A DNA stretch of 64,000 nucleotides. It comes from Orychophragmus violaceus. Lineage: Eukaryota; Streptophyta; Magnoliopsida; Brassicales; Brassicaceae. The notes beneath the pieces are model-generated. The model saw only the letters and a list, made by a program, of their open reading frames with translations, searched no databases and was not told where the DNA came from. Within the stretch, counting starts at the first letter, position 1; each line of letters begins with the position of its first letter. The DNA lies in NCBI GenBank assembly GCA_030180135.1, contig CM058240.1:72039581-72103580 (forward strand). Direction: 5' to 3'. A program made the translations under genes and the position numbers. This document shows positions 1 to 9,698 of the stretch, piece by piece.

Positions 1-7
1 GCTACAA

Positions 8-3000
8 GTGATGAAGCGTCCTAAGCCTTATAAACTTCAGTGGCTGAATGATGAAGGAGAACTTGAAGTAAACAGCCAAGTGTTGGTTCCTTTGTCTATT
101 GGAAAATATGAAGATGAGGTTCTGTGTGATGTGCTACCAATGGATGCAAGCCATATACTACTTGGGAGACCATGGCAATCTGATAGGAAAGCAACTCATG
201 ATGGCTACACCAATCGCCATTCCTTTGAGTTCAAGGGCAGAAAGACAATATTGGTACCTTTAACTCCTAGTGAAGTGCATCATGATCAGATTAGCATGAA
301 GAAAAGTAAAGCTCAATCATCTAAAGCTCAATCAGCCCCTGCCACAAAACAAACAAACAACCTCATGCTTCAGAAACCAAAGGGAAGTTATTCTACAACT
401 TTACTTCTTGTTTTTAAAGGTTGTTATATGAACTTAACTGCCCCAAAGCAGGCTGTGCCTAGCGAGATTGAATTACTTTTGCAGGAGTTCCAGGATGTAT
501 TCCCTGAGGAAAATCCAGAAGGACTACCTCCCATTAGAGGTATTGAGCATCAAATAGACTTCATCCCAGGAGCTTCCTTGCCAAATAGACCTGCATACAG
601 AACTAATCCAGTGGAGACCAAAGAACTAGAGAAGCAAGTCACTGAGCTTATGGAGAAAGGTCATATCCGTGAAAGCATGAGTCCTAGTGCTGTTCCTGTC
701 CTATTGGTGCCAAAGAAAGATGGTAGCTGGAGGATGTGTGTAGATTGCAGAGCCATCAACAACATAACAGTGAAGTATCGCCACCCTATACCTAGATTAG
801 ATGATATGTTAGATGAATTGCATGGTTCTAGCATCTTTTCTAAGGTTGATCTTAAAAGTGGATATCATCAGATTAGAATGAAAGAGGGTGATGAATGGAA
901 AACTGCATTTAAAACTAAACAAGGGCTATATGAATGGTTAGTGATGCCATTTGGATTAACTAATGCACCTAGTACATTCATGAGACTGATGAATCATGTT
1001 CTTAGATCATTCATTGGGCATTTCGTTGTTGTGTACTTTGATGACATCCTAGTGTATAGTCAGAACCTACAAGAGCATGTTAGGCATCTTAGGTTGGTTT
1101 TTGAAGTGTTAAGGAAAGAAAGTCTTTATGCCAACTATAAGAAATGTACTTTTGGAACAGATAACCTTGTGTTCTTAGGTTTTGTTGTGAGTACAGATGG
1201 AATCAAGGTTGATGAAGAGAAAGTGAAAGCTATCAAAGAATGGCCAAGCCCAAAGACAGTTGGAGAAGTGAGAAGTTTCCATGGCCTAGCTGGTTTCTAT
1301 AGGAGATTTGTGAAGGATTTTAGCACTCTAGCAGCTCCACTCACTGAGGTTATCAAGAAAAACGTGGGTTTTAAGTGGGAGCAAGCTCAGGAACAAGCAT
1401 TCCAAACCTTGAAAGAGAAGCTTACTCATTCACCTGTTCTTTCACTTCCTGATTTTTCTAAGACTTTTGAAATCGAATGTGATGCTTCTGGTATTGGTAT
1501 AGGTGCTGTGCTTATGCAGGAAAAGAAACCAATTGCTTACTTCAGTGAGAAGCTTGGAGGATCGACACTGAACTATCCAACTTATGACAAGGAACTCTAT
1601 GCATTGGTGAGAGCATTGCAAACATGGCAGCATTACTTATGGCCAAAGGAGTTTGTCATACACACTGATCATGAGTCCCTTAAGCATCTAAAAGGTCAGC
1701 AGAAACTCAACAAGAGACACGCCAGGTGGGTTGAATTCATTGAGACATTTCCATACGTGATCAAATACAAGAAAGGTAAGGATAATGTAGTTGCTGATGC
1801 ATTATCAAGAAGGTATGTCTTACTGACTTCTCTTGAGACTAAGTTACTTGGTTTTGAACATATGAAGTCTCTTTATGCAAATGATTCTGATTTTGGACAG
1901 ATTTATTCATCTTGTGAGAAATTTGCATTTGAAAAGTACTATAGGCATGATGGGTTCTTGTTCTATGAAAACCGTTTGTGTGTTCCTAATTCTTCTTTGA
2001 GAGATTTGTTTGTTAAGGAAGCACATGGTGGAGGATTAATGGGACACTTTGGTGTTGCTAAGACACTTAAGGTGATGCAAGAACACTTCCATTGGCCACA
2101 CATGAAAAGGGACGTTGAGAAAGCTTGTGAAAGATGTTCTACTTGCAAACTAGCTAAGTCCAAAGTCCAGCCTCACGGTTTGTATACTCCCTTACCTATT
2201 CCTTTGCATCCTTGGAATGATATTTCTATGGATTTTGTTGTTGGATTGCCTAGGACTAAAACAGGGAAGGATTCTATATTTGTTGTGGTAGATAGGTTCT
2301 CTAAAATGGCTCATTTCATTCCCTGCCACAAAACTGATGATGCTATGCATGTAGCTAACCTGTTCTTTAAGGATATTGTGAGATTACATGGCATGCCTAA
2401 GACTATTGTTTCTGATAGAGATACTAAGTTTCTTAGTTACTTTTGGAAGACACTTTGGTCTAAGCTAGGTACTAAGTTGTTGTTCTCTACTACTTGTCAT
2501 CCGCAATCTGATGGGCAAACTGAAGTAGTTAATAGAACATTGTCTACTCTTCTGCGTGCATTGATCAAAAAGAACCTTAAGTCATGGGAAGAATGTTTGC
2601 CACATGTTGAATTTGCTTATAATCATGCTAGACATTCTGCATCTAAGTTTTCTCCATTTGAAATTGTTTATGGTTTCAATCCTTTATCACCTTTGGATCT
2701 GATGCCTTTACCTTTGAGTGAAAGAGCTAGTATGGATGGAAAGAAAAAGGCAGATTACATCAGGCAGATTCATGAGAAAGCTAGGATCAACATTGAGGAG
2801 AAGACAAAGCTTTATGCTAAGTATGCCAACAAGGGCAGGAAGGAGATGATCTTCAAGGAAGGAGACATGGTCTGGATACATCTGAGGAAAGAGCGGTTTC
2901 CTAATGAGAGAAAGTCCAAGTTGATGCCACGCATTGATGGACCATTCAAGATCATCAAACGGATCAATGACAATGCCTATCAAATTGACCTGCAAGGTAA

Positions 3001-3382
3001 GTATAATGTGAGTTCAAGCTTCAACGTTTCTGATTTAGTTCCTTTTATTGCAGATAAGCCAGATTTGAGGTCAAATCCTTTTCAAGAGGGAGGGGATGAT
3101 GTGATCATGGGTAGCTTGGAACCTGAAGGCATTGAGCAGCTTGAACCAGAGGAGAATGAAGCTAAGGATAAGCTTGTAGCCGAGGAGAATGGAGCTAAGG
3201 AGCAGCTTGAACCTGAGGAGAATGAAGAACATGGATCAGAAGCTTTGCACATACCAATTGGGCCAATGACCAGAGCCAAGGCAAAGCAATTCAAGCAAGC
3301 CTTCAACACACTTCTACACCACGTCCAGGGCCAACTTGAGTGTGCTAATCCAGCCACTTTGGTTGTGATTCAAGCCACTTAA
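8..3382 (+). CDS. Gypsy G1 pol polyprotein, 5'-truncated by the window edge
   Basis: Ty3/gypsy polyprotein that would copy element RNA into DNA and integrate it. The frame is open from the first bases, so the listed start is internal; gag and the protease catalytic site lie outside. Visible in order (approximate residues): protease C-terminal part ending in GRPWQ (50-57), RT with YFDDILVYS (about 341-349), RNase H starting FEIECDASG (about 487) and ending near ADALSRR (596), integrase zinc finger from HGGGLMGHFG to CERCSTC (672-713), and integrase core with DISMDF, VSDRDTKF and HPQSDGQTEVVNR supplying D, D and E. The tail has LEPEENE-type acidic repeats and GPMTRAKAKQ. The last 95 codons lie inside the 3' LTR. 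No internal stop over 1124 codons. Close homologue of G2. No obvious canonical chromodomain; resembles the CRM clade, an inference from motifs. Confidence 0.93.
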   Translation: MMKRPKPYKLQWLNDEGELEVNSQVLVPLSIGKYEDEVLCDVLPMDASHILLGRPWQSDRKATHDGYTNRHSFEFKGRKTILVPLTPSEVHHDQISMKKSKAQSSKAQSAPATKQTNNLMLQKPKGSYSTTLLLVFKGCYMNLTAPKQAVPSEIELLLQEFQDVFPEENPEGLPPIRGIEHQIDFIPGASLPNRPAYRTNPVETKELEKQVTELMEKGHIRESMSPSAVPVLLVPKKDGSWRMCVDCRAINNITVKYRHPIPRLDDMLDELHGSSIFSKVDLKSGYHQIRMKEGDEWKTAFKTKQGLYEWLVMPFGLTNAPSTFMRLMNHVLRSFIGHFVVVYFDDILVYSQNLQEHVRHLRLVFEVLRKESLYANYKKCTFGTDNLVFLGFVVSTDGIKVDEEKVKAIKEWPSPKTVGEVRSFHGLAGFYRRFVKDFSTLAAPLTEVIKKNVGFKWEQAQEQAFQTLKEKLTHSPVLSLPDFSKTFEIECDASGIGIGAVLMQEKKPIAYFSEKLGGSTLNYPTYDKELYALVRALQTWQHYLWPKEFVIHTDHESLKHLKGQQKLNKRHARWVEFIETFPYVIKYKKGKDNVVADALSRRYVLLTSLETKLLGFEHMKSLYANDSDFGQIYSSCEKFAFEKYYRHDGFLFYENRLCVPNSSLRDLFVKEAHGGGLMGHFGVAKTLKVMQEHFHWPHMKRDVEKACERCSTCKLAKSKVQPHGLYTPLPIPLHPWNDISMDFVVGLPRTKTGKDSIFVVVDRFSKMAHFIPCHKTDDAMHVANLFFKDIVRLHGMPKTIVSDRDTKFLSYFWKTLWSKLGTKLLFSTTCHPQSDGQTEVVNRTLSTLLRALIKKNLKSWEECLPHVEFAYNHARHSASKFSPFEIVYGFNPLSPLDLMPLPLSERASMDGKKKADYIRQIHEKARINIEEKTKLYAKYANKGRKEMIFKEGDMVWIHLRKERFPNERKSKLMPRIDGPFKIIKRINDNAYQIDLQGKYNVSSSFNVSDLVPFIADKPDLRSNPFQEGGDDVIMGSLEPEGIEQLEPEENEAKDKLVAEENGAKEQLEPEENEEHGSEALHIPIGPMTRAKAKQFKQAFNTLLHHVQGQLECANPATLVVIQAT
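3083..3096 (+). other. Polypurine tract of G1, inside the coding frame
   Basis: Purine run AAGAGGGAGGGGA immediately before the inferred LTR start TGATGTGATC. The same arrangement (AAGAGGGAGGGAA then TGATGAGGAC) marks the experimentally cleaner G2 3' LTR at 48264, whose edge is fixed by a target-site duplication. It primes plus-strand DNA synthesis in this class of element. Confidence 0.75.
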
Positions 3383-3925
3383 GTTATCAGTAATGGAGGT
3401 GTGTGGACTTGTACTCTTTTTCCCTCCTCTTGGTTTTGTCCCAATGGGTTTTCCAAGAGAGGTTTTTAATGAGGCAAGCCCACATGCTATTTTCCTTGCC
3501 CATTACTGATCCATAAGGCCATAACTCATTCTATTATGAGGATTTCGAATTCTAAGTGTTTATTAAGTCTTGTGTTATTTCCTAGGTGAATTTATTGCTG
3601 TTCATGCAGCATTGTTGCTGTTTTCTATTTAAAACACTTTGTATTCATTTCTGAACTTTATCAAACTTCTTTTATTCTAAAACTTCTGAAAGTGTTTGAT
3701 CTGAATGGTGTGTAATATCCATTCGTCTTGGATTCTTCTTTTGGTGTTTATCTCCTAGAAGAACCGAGTTTGAAAGTCTTGAAGTCATTCCGCAAACTTC
3801 AGGAAGTTTCCTTCATTTCCCTGTTTCGAAATCATACAATCAGTCCATCCATTCTGTTCTTCATCCATCAAACAACCAGACTCACAAAGTGCATCAAAGG
3901 ACAAGGATCTTCTCCATTAAGATCG
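3097..3925 (+). repeat. 3' LTR of gypsy G1, right end lost at copia H
   Basis: The start is inferred from the polypurine tract and from the shared TGATG beginning of the G2 and G3 LTRs. The first 286 bp still encode the polyprotein tail. After the stop codon at 3382 come a hairpin motif (3426-3462) and an A/T-rich region with a possible TATA at about 3627 (TATTTAAAAC). No 5' LTR is in the window for comparison, and the right end is replaced by copia H at roughly 3925, so the true length is unknown. Confidence 0.6.
3426..3462 (+). other. Conserved hairpin motif in G1 LTR
   Basis: CCTCTTGG and CCAAGAG can pair around a loop containing TTTTGTCCCAATGGGTTTT. It is followed by GGTTTTTAATGAGGC. The same loop and downstream sequence, with a different stem, occur before the polypurine tract of copia H, A and C and of element E. 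Here it lies within the LTR rather than upstream of it. Confidence 0.6.
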
Positions 3926-3929
3926 TATC

Positions 3930-5084
3930 AGACTCAAGAAGGCTATATATGGATTAAAGCAATCACCTAGAGCTTGGTATCATAAACTGAGCTCAACACT
4001 TATGCAAAGAGGATTCAAGAGGTCTGAAGGAGATCACACCTTGTTTACTCTTCAAGATCAGGAAGGTATCATTGTCATCCTTGTTTATGTTGATGACATT
4101 ATCATATCAGGGAGCAACAAGTCAGGTATACAAGACACTAAGGCTTATCTCAAATCTGTTTTTGACATTAAAGACCTTGGTGCTCTAAAGTACTTCCTTG
4201 GGATAGAAGTTTGTCGATCTAATGATGGACTCTTCTTATCTCAAAGGAAGTACACACTTGATTTGTTATCTGAAGCAGGAAAGATTGGATCAAAACCGGC
4301 TAAGACACCATTGGAAGAAGGTTACAAAGTCATAAGAGAGGGGGAGCTTGAGGACAAACCATTTGAGGACATTGCTCAGTATAGAAGAATGGTTGGTAAG
4401 CTCATTTACTTAACCATAACCAGACCTGATGTGTGTTATGCAGTGAACCAAGTGAGCCAGCATATGCAAGCACCCAAGATGCATCATTGGAACATGGTTG
4501 AAAGGATACTTAGATACCTAAGTGGTGCTCCTGGTCAAGGCATTTGGATGGGTTGCAACCAAAGCACAGAGATAGTTGGGTATTGTGATGCTGATTGGGC
4601 AGGAGATAGAGTGGACAGGAGATCTACTACTGGCTATTGCACATTCATTGGAGGCAACCTTGTTACTTGGAAGAGCAAGAAGCAGAAGATAGTGTCATGT
4701 TCAAGTGCTGAAGCTGAATATAGAGCAATGAGGAAGCTAGCAACAGAATTGGCGTGGATCAAAGGTCTTCTTGTGGATTTGGGGATTGAGACTTCAAAGC
4801 CAATCACCATGCATTGTGACAACCAAGCAGCCATACACATTGCTTCAAACTCAGTCTTCCATGAAAGAACCAAGCACATAGAAGTTGATTGTCACAAGGT
4901 TAGGCAGATGATTGAGCAAGGAGTGGTGTTGCCATGTTTCACAAGAAGTGAGGAACAACTAGCTGATGTGTTCACCAAGGCAGCTAGCTTGAAGGTGTGT
5001 GAGTCCATTCACACAAAGCTTGGACTCATGGAGCTTCCAGAATCCTCTAATGCTATGGAGTCTACACTCTTTTTCCCTTCATGA
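3930..5084 (+). pseudogene. Copia H RT (C-terminal part) and RNase H fragment
   Basis: The frame enters at about 3930 with RLKKAIYGLKQSPRAWYHKL, in frame with the methionine at 4002. It carries the RT catalytic YVDDIIISGS (about 4086), the KLIYLTITRPDVCYAVNQV segment that copia A has lost, and a full copia RNase H (DADWAGD, SCSSAEAEYRA, CDNQAAIHIA). It ends in the usual LADVFTKA-type tail plus about 35 residues. There is no internal stop. It lacks everything upstream of the RT palm, so it cannot act alone. It provides a local reference for the intact copia A-type RT. Confidence 0.88.
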
Positions 5085-5116
5085 AGTTTTATCCCATGAG
5101 GTTTTCTTCATGAAGG
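5076..5116 (+). other. Conserved 3' hairpin of copia H
   Basis: A perfect 11-bp inverted repeat, CCTTCATGAAG and CTTCATGAAGG, encloses a 19-nt loop with TTTTATCCCATGAGG. It is followed by TTTTTAATGAGGTA. It lies between the pol stop and the polypurine tract. Confidence 0.75.
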
Positions 5117-5171
5117 TTTTTAATGAGGTAGATCTCCATTGCATTCCAAGCTTGATTCAACTCTTGAATTC

Positions 5172-5186
5172 AAGCTTGAGGGGGAG
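5172..5186 (+). other. Polypurine tract of copia H
   Basis: AAGCTTGAGGGGGAG directly precedes the LTR start TATTGGAATGG. The same sequence precedes the copia A 3' LTRs. Confidence 0.85.
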
Positions 5187-5682
5187 TATTGGAATGGAGA
5201 TCAGTACTTGCATCAGATTACAATTATTGAGTATTGAGATGAACACCTTAAGTGTTCAAATCAATGTGAAGTCCTTTGATCCGATCAGAAGAAGAAGAGG
5301 TAAATAAGTAAAAGGGAGAAAGTTTAATCTTATGGTTAAGTGGTAAAAGGATAAGTTACCATTAACCAAGTCAAAGATCTTCTAGAAGCTTGACTCCACG
5401 GATGAACAGTACCAGGAGACAAGATTCAAATTCAAATGGAGATTCCCTTCCCTACTTGCTTCACCCTTTTGTCCAAAGGTGTCTTTAGAATTATTTTGTC
5501 ATTAGAGTTTGAATTTGAATGTAGTAGCCACGAAATTAAGTTATTTTTTGTCTATATATTCATTGTAATATCAATAAGAAAGATATACATTTGGGAAAGC
5601 TTTTCCCTCATACTCCTCTTGTGCAATTCATCTTCTTCTTTCTCTCTTGCTAAATCTCTCATATAACTCTCTAATTCTAATA
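5187..5682 (+). repeat. 3' LTR of copia H
   Basis: Begins TATTGGAATGG after the polypurine tract and ends CTAATTCTAATA, the terminal pattern of the copia A LTR. Length 496 bp. A TATA-like box (CTATATATTC) lies near 5552. The left LTR is missing, so no pair exists for dating. Short ORFs inside it are not considered genes. Confidence 0.75.
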
Positions 5683-5983
5683 TTCTTACACAAACTTTCT
5701 CTTCTACCTTTAAAAACTTTTCTGGTTTATGAAGAACAAAACAGGAAATAAAAACTTGACAGAAACAAAATAGGGACGATTTTTATGGATTTTGGGTTAT
5801 GAAAAACGAAAATATGTATGCAAAAGTAAAGAACTAAGGAGATAATGCAAAACAGGGACTTTCTTTTGGTATTTTTTTTTTCAAAAGAGATGAATGACAG
5901 AAACTAAAACTATGATCTAACAGAACTAGATGCAATAAAACCGAAAGGTAAAGGGATATGATACACCTGATTTGGAACCTTTC
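5683..5983 (-). mobile_element. 5' leader of gypsy G3 (minus strand), truncated
   Basis: Read on the minus strand, the part next to the primer site closely matches the G2 leader (11288-11340), including a GAAAGGTTCC to CAGGTGTATC stretch and a CCTTTCGGTTT run. Farther in, it is A/T-rich with oligo(A) and oligo(T) tracts, as in G2. It is cut off at 5683, where copia H ends; no gag is present. Confidence 0.75.
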
Positions 5984-5996
5984 GGCTCTGATACCA
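5984..5996 (-). promoter_or_regulatory. Primer-binding site of G3
   Basis: The reverse complement reads TGGTATCAGAGCC, complementary to the 3' end of plant initiator Met tRNA. It is two bases (TC) from the LTR end, the same spacing as in G2. Confidence 0.85.
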
Positions 5997-5998
5997 GA

Positions 5999-7219
5999 TG
6001 ATGTAGCCTCAGAATCAGAGATTAGAGTGGTGGGAGATGGAAGAACAGGTGTTGGCTTTGAAGCTCTCTCACTTGCTCAAAATTGAATGGATGTGCGAGA
6101 TGGATGTGTTGGTGAACAACTCACTTGCTCAATGGGTTGATTGACTCTCTCAATCCTTGGCAGAAGTAGTTTCTTTGAATCACTCAAACAAACTAATCTA
6201 GGAATTCAATAGAATCAAATGAATCACTCAATTTGAATCCTAAAGAACAAGAACAATCTCAAAGACACTCTCTTTGAAAGAAAAAACAATTTCTCTGGAT
6301 TTTTATTGATTGAAAGGTGTCTTACAAATGAGAATGACAATGAGACTTTATAGTCTGGACTACAAACTGTCTAATGACCAGAAATAAGAGGAAAATCAGC
6401 ATAATTAAAAGAAAAGAGATGTTAGAGAATTGATGAGTAAATCTGTCCAAGAATGGAAAGTCTGGTAGCTTGTATCTTGAGAGTTTGGGGAGGTAATTGC
6501 ACGACCTTGGGACATTCTGAAGGCAATAGAAAGCTTCTGATTCGTGCATAAAGGCATAAGAAAGTAGCCATTGGAGTTTAATGCCATCTGGGTCCAAATA
6601 TGGCAAGTGTGTCTTCTTGTTGATTTGAGTGATCCGGTGAGGTCTGGTGCATCTATGGTCTTCTAGATACCTTAATAAAGATCCCAAGATGTTTTAGCTT
6701 TGATTATGTGGTTCTCCTGGTCGCCAAATATGGGTCTGAGCCTTCATAAATCTGGGAGACTCCAAATAAGGTAAGCTGGCAAACCACTGGTTTAGAACTT
6801 GAATAAATTCTTTCTCAAAACCGGGATTGGTCTGATTCCAACTCTCCTGGATTCCCTGATGAATCAAGATTCCAGAACAAGTCACCTTATTGCTTGATTC
6901 ATCCTGGTTGAGTTGCAATGCTTCAGTTTGTGGTCGTATGTCTCCATCGAGTCCACTGCAATTCTCTTGACTTGTAACTTGAATAACTTCTTCATGTGGA
7001 AAGCTTTTGAAACAATTCCACTTGCCCGTGATTCCTTGATGAGTTAAGTTTCTGAAACAGGTTGATTTGTAGCTTAATTCTTCCTGGTTAGATAGATATG
7101 CTCCAAGATATGCACACATGTCTCTGGTGCACACAAACTGCTTCTCTCCAAGGGTCTTAGTTGGTTGATCTATGCCCTCTCCATGCTCCTTGGTTGATGA
7201 TGACTTGATGTCCTCATCA
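5999..7219 (-). repeat. 5' LTR of gypsy G3, with open polyprotein tail in U3
   Basis: On the minus strand it starts TGATGAGGAC and ends CTACATCA, matching the TGATGAGGAC...GCATCA termini of the G2 LTR, whose limits are fixed by a TSD. Length 1221 bp. Its high-coordinate edge abuts the satellite at 7220. A minus-strand frame is open from the LTR start to 6697. It begins DEDIKSSS, comparable to the G2 tail DEDIDSS, and contains two diverged copies of a unit about 60 residues long. In gypsy elements of this type, U3 encodes the end of the polyprotein in the 3' LTR copy, so this frame is the 5' image of such a tail. Confidence 0.75.
6697..7217 (-). pseudogene. U3-encoded gypsy polyprotein tail (G3), internally repeated
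   Basis: The frame continues about 173 codons from the LTR edge without a stop. The beginning resembles the G2 C-terminus (DEDI then Ser-rich). Two units (about 7085-6950 and 6905-6790) share the pattern NQ(E/D)E, then TC, then HQGI, W, and EE/KE before IQV. I do not recognise the repeated domain. In this 5' LTR copy it would not be translated as part of Gag-Pol; only a 3' LTR copy would be. Confidence 0.45.
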
Positions 7220-8392
7220 AGGGGTGTTTAAAATGAACATAAACTTGTATAACATGCTTCTCATTCTACCTTTAAGAGCGTGCAAAAACTAACTTATAGT
7301 TGTCTTACCTCACCTAGTTTCTCCAATCCATGATACATATGTTTCATGAAGCTTTTGTTAAAACGTTTTGTTTAGTATTCTCATAGGACCTTTTAGAAGA
7401 TCAAAGTTTCGTTTTTTTCTTTATGTAGGGTTACTTAGGGGTGTTAAAATGAACATAAACTTGTATAACATGCTTCTCATTCTACCTTTAAGAGCATGCA
7501 AAAACTAACTTATTGTTGTTTTACCTCACCTAATTTCTCTAATCCATGATACATATGTTTCAAGAAGTTTTGGTAACAAAAGTTTTGTTTAGGATTCTCA
7601 TAGGACATTTTAGAATATCAAAGTTTCTTTCTTGTCTGTTAGTAGGGTTACTTAGGGGTGTTTAAAGTGAACATAAACTTGTATAATATGCTTCTCATTC
7701 TACCTTTAAGAGCATGCAAAAACTAACTTATTGTTGTTTTACCTCACCTAATTTCTCCAATCCATGATACATATGTTTCAAGAAGTTTTGGTAACAAAAG
7801 TTTTGTCTAGGATTCTCATAGGACATTTTAGAATATCAAAGTTTCTTTCTTGTCTGTTAGTAGGGTTACTTAGGGGTGTTTAAAGTGAACATAAACTTGT
7901 ATAACATGCTTCTCATTCTACCTTTAAGAGCATGCAAAAACTAACTTATAGTTGTCTTACCTCACCTAATTTCTCCAATCCATGACACATATGTTTCATG
8001 AAGTTTTTGTTAAAACGTTTTGTTTAGTATTCTCATAGGACCTTTTAGAAGATCAAAGTTTCGTTTTTTTCTTTATGTAGGGTTACTTAGGGGTGTTAAA
8101 ATGAACATAAACTTGTATAACATGCTTCTCATTCTACCTTTAAGAGCATGAAAAAACTAACTTATTGTTGTTTTACCTCACCTAATTTCTCCAATCCATG
8201 ATACATATGTTTCAAGAAGTTTTGGAAACAAAATTTTTGTTTAGGATTCTCATAGGACGTTTTAGAATATCAAAGTTTCTTTCTTGTCTGTTAGTAGGGT
8301 TACTTAGGGGTGTTTAAAGTGAACATAAACTTGTATAATATGCTTCTCATTCTACCTTTAAGAGCATGCAAAAACTAACTTATTGTTGTTTT
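7220..8392 (-). repeat. Small satellite array (minus orientation), about 5.4 monomers
   Basis: Reverse-complement copies of the same monomer of about 217 bp that forms the large array at 20990-46696, but visibly more diverged. Monomers start near 7220, 7437, 7654, 7872, 8089 and 8307 (AGGGGTGTT). Monomers 1 and 4 share AAAACGTTTT and TTCGTTTTTTTC; 2 and 5, and 3 and 6, share other variants, so the local period is three monomers (652 bp). It is bounded on the left by the G3 LTR and interrupted at 8393 by solo LTR F. Confidence 0.93.
8388..8392 (+). repeat. Left target-site duplication of solo LTR F
   Basis: GTTTT directly before the LTR; repeated at 9562-9566, where the satellite resumes in phase. 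Confidence 0.85.
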
Positions 8393-9561
8393 TATTAGAG
8401 AGGATGCATTCAAGGAGGAGGAAAGGCCGAAGTCACAATGACAAGGCCTAGAAGTCATTCCTTGGATGCACTTTGGTGTGAGACAAAAGAAGCACAATGC
8501 AATGAAGTCCACACTTGAAGTGACAAAGAAGAGCCAAAGGTGTTGGAACAGGCTCGGTTATGTTCCAACAACAAGAGTATAACCGAGACTTGGGAAAGAA
8601 GCAAGAAGAGCCAAAGGTGTGAATGAAGTGAGATAAGAGGAGATGGCTATACTTGGGAGTGTGTATCACGACCAAGAGAGTGTGGAACAAAGGAAGAGAA
8701 GTGCATAAGCTTATCATGAAGTCTGGTTCAGCTTATCATAAGCCTTAAGGAGAGATAAGCTATCAAGAACCAAGAGTGAGAAGTGTGGACCGTTTAGGTC
8801 ATGTCACCATCACAATGAGAAGCGTGACTCTCTCTCCTCAGACCACAAGGACCGCCTGTCCCTCTCTCATCAGAACCAAAGGAATCAAACAAAAAGGAGT
8901 GGTCCACGGTTCAGACATGTCACTATCAAGTCTGAACCAAAACAAGACCACTCTCCTCATGTTTGAATTATGACTGTTACACACCTCCTCTTGTTTAGTC
9001 CAAGATTCTCATTAGGTTTATGCTCATTTTATGTTTGTGTAAAGCAATGTAGAGTGCCTATATAAGCACCAGACTTGTAACACATTTTAATACACAGAAA
9101 TAAGAAGAAAGTATTGACACAAAAACTAGGGTTCTTATTCTCTCTCTAGCGCTTTCTTCTTCCTCACTCTCTCATTGTGTCTCTCTTCCAAACACAATGA
9201 AACCATGAAGAGTCTCGGTCCTAAGGATGCTTTAATGCTCCTGGTTATGCTCTTGAATAGCTCTTCCATAGCTAAATCAAGAGATAACTTCAAACCGGCT
9301 CTTCATGGACATTACAAGAACAAACCTTCTACTTACTGATTCTATTAATCCTCATGAGTAAACACACTCTACAAGTGATGTTAGGCTCTTGGATAAGTCT
9401 CAAATAGATAGGTGTTCTTGATAAGAGCTAAGTAGAACCATTAACTTCCAAGCTAAACTTGGTTGCGGATTCACTTAAGCTCTTTCTCTCTAAATAAAGG
9501 TTTAGAGTAATCTCAAGGTTTCTCAACATGATTTCATGGTCATGATTGTGAAATCCTAAAA
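8393..9561 (+). mobile_element. Solo LTR F inserted in the satellite
   Basis: Starts TATTAGAGAGG, as does the E LTR, and ends AAATCCTAAAA. It is flanked by the 5-bp duplication GTTTT. Length 1169 bp, close to the 1129 bp of the E LTR, with patchy similarity to it (AAGCGTG, ACTCTCTCTC, TCAGACC). No primer site, polypurine tract or coding region is present, so it is most simply a solo LTR left by LTR-LTR recombination. A TATA box (CTATATAAGCACC) lies near 9058. Short ORFs within are chance. Confidence 0.85.
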
Positions 9562-9696
9562 GTTTTACCTCACCTAATTTCTTCAATCCATGATACATAT
9601 GTTTCAAGAAGTTTTGGTAACAAAAGTTTTGTCTAGGATTCTCATAGGACATTTTAGAATATCAAAGTTTCTTTCTTGTCTGTTAGTAGGGTTACT
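9562..9696 (-). repeat. Satellite monomer remnant right of solo LTR F
   Basis: Continues the interrupted monomer (TTTTACCTCACCTAATTTC) to GGGTTACT, where copia B begins. The first five bases are the right GTTTT duplication (9562-9566). Confidence 0.9.
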
Positions 9697-9698
9697 GA

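Larger units (their letters stand above)
3925..5682 (+). mobile_element. Copia H, 5'-truncated 3' portion with one LTR
   Basis: Holds the last third of a copia pol frame, a 3' untranslated region with hairpin, a polypurine tract and a 3' LTR. The left boundary is approximate: homology to copia A pol begins near 3925-3930, directly after G1 LTR sequence. Gag, protease, integrase and the first RT part are absent. The coding part is very like copia A, but the LTR differs, so H belongs to a related but separate subfamily. Confidence 0.85.

Noticed and set aside
5436..5666. 76-codon ORF
   Set aside because: Lies wholly inside the copia H LTR; no recognisable product.
6322..6687. 121-codon minus-strand ORF in the G3 LTR
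   Set aside because: Not continuous with the U3 tail frame; composition looks like chance and no motif is seen.
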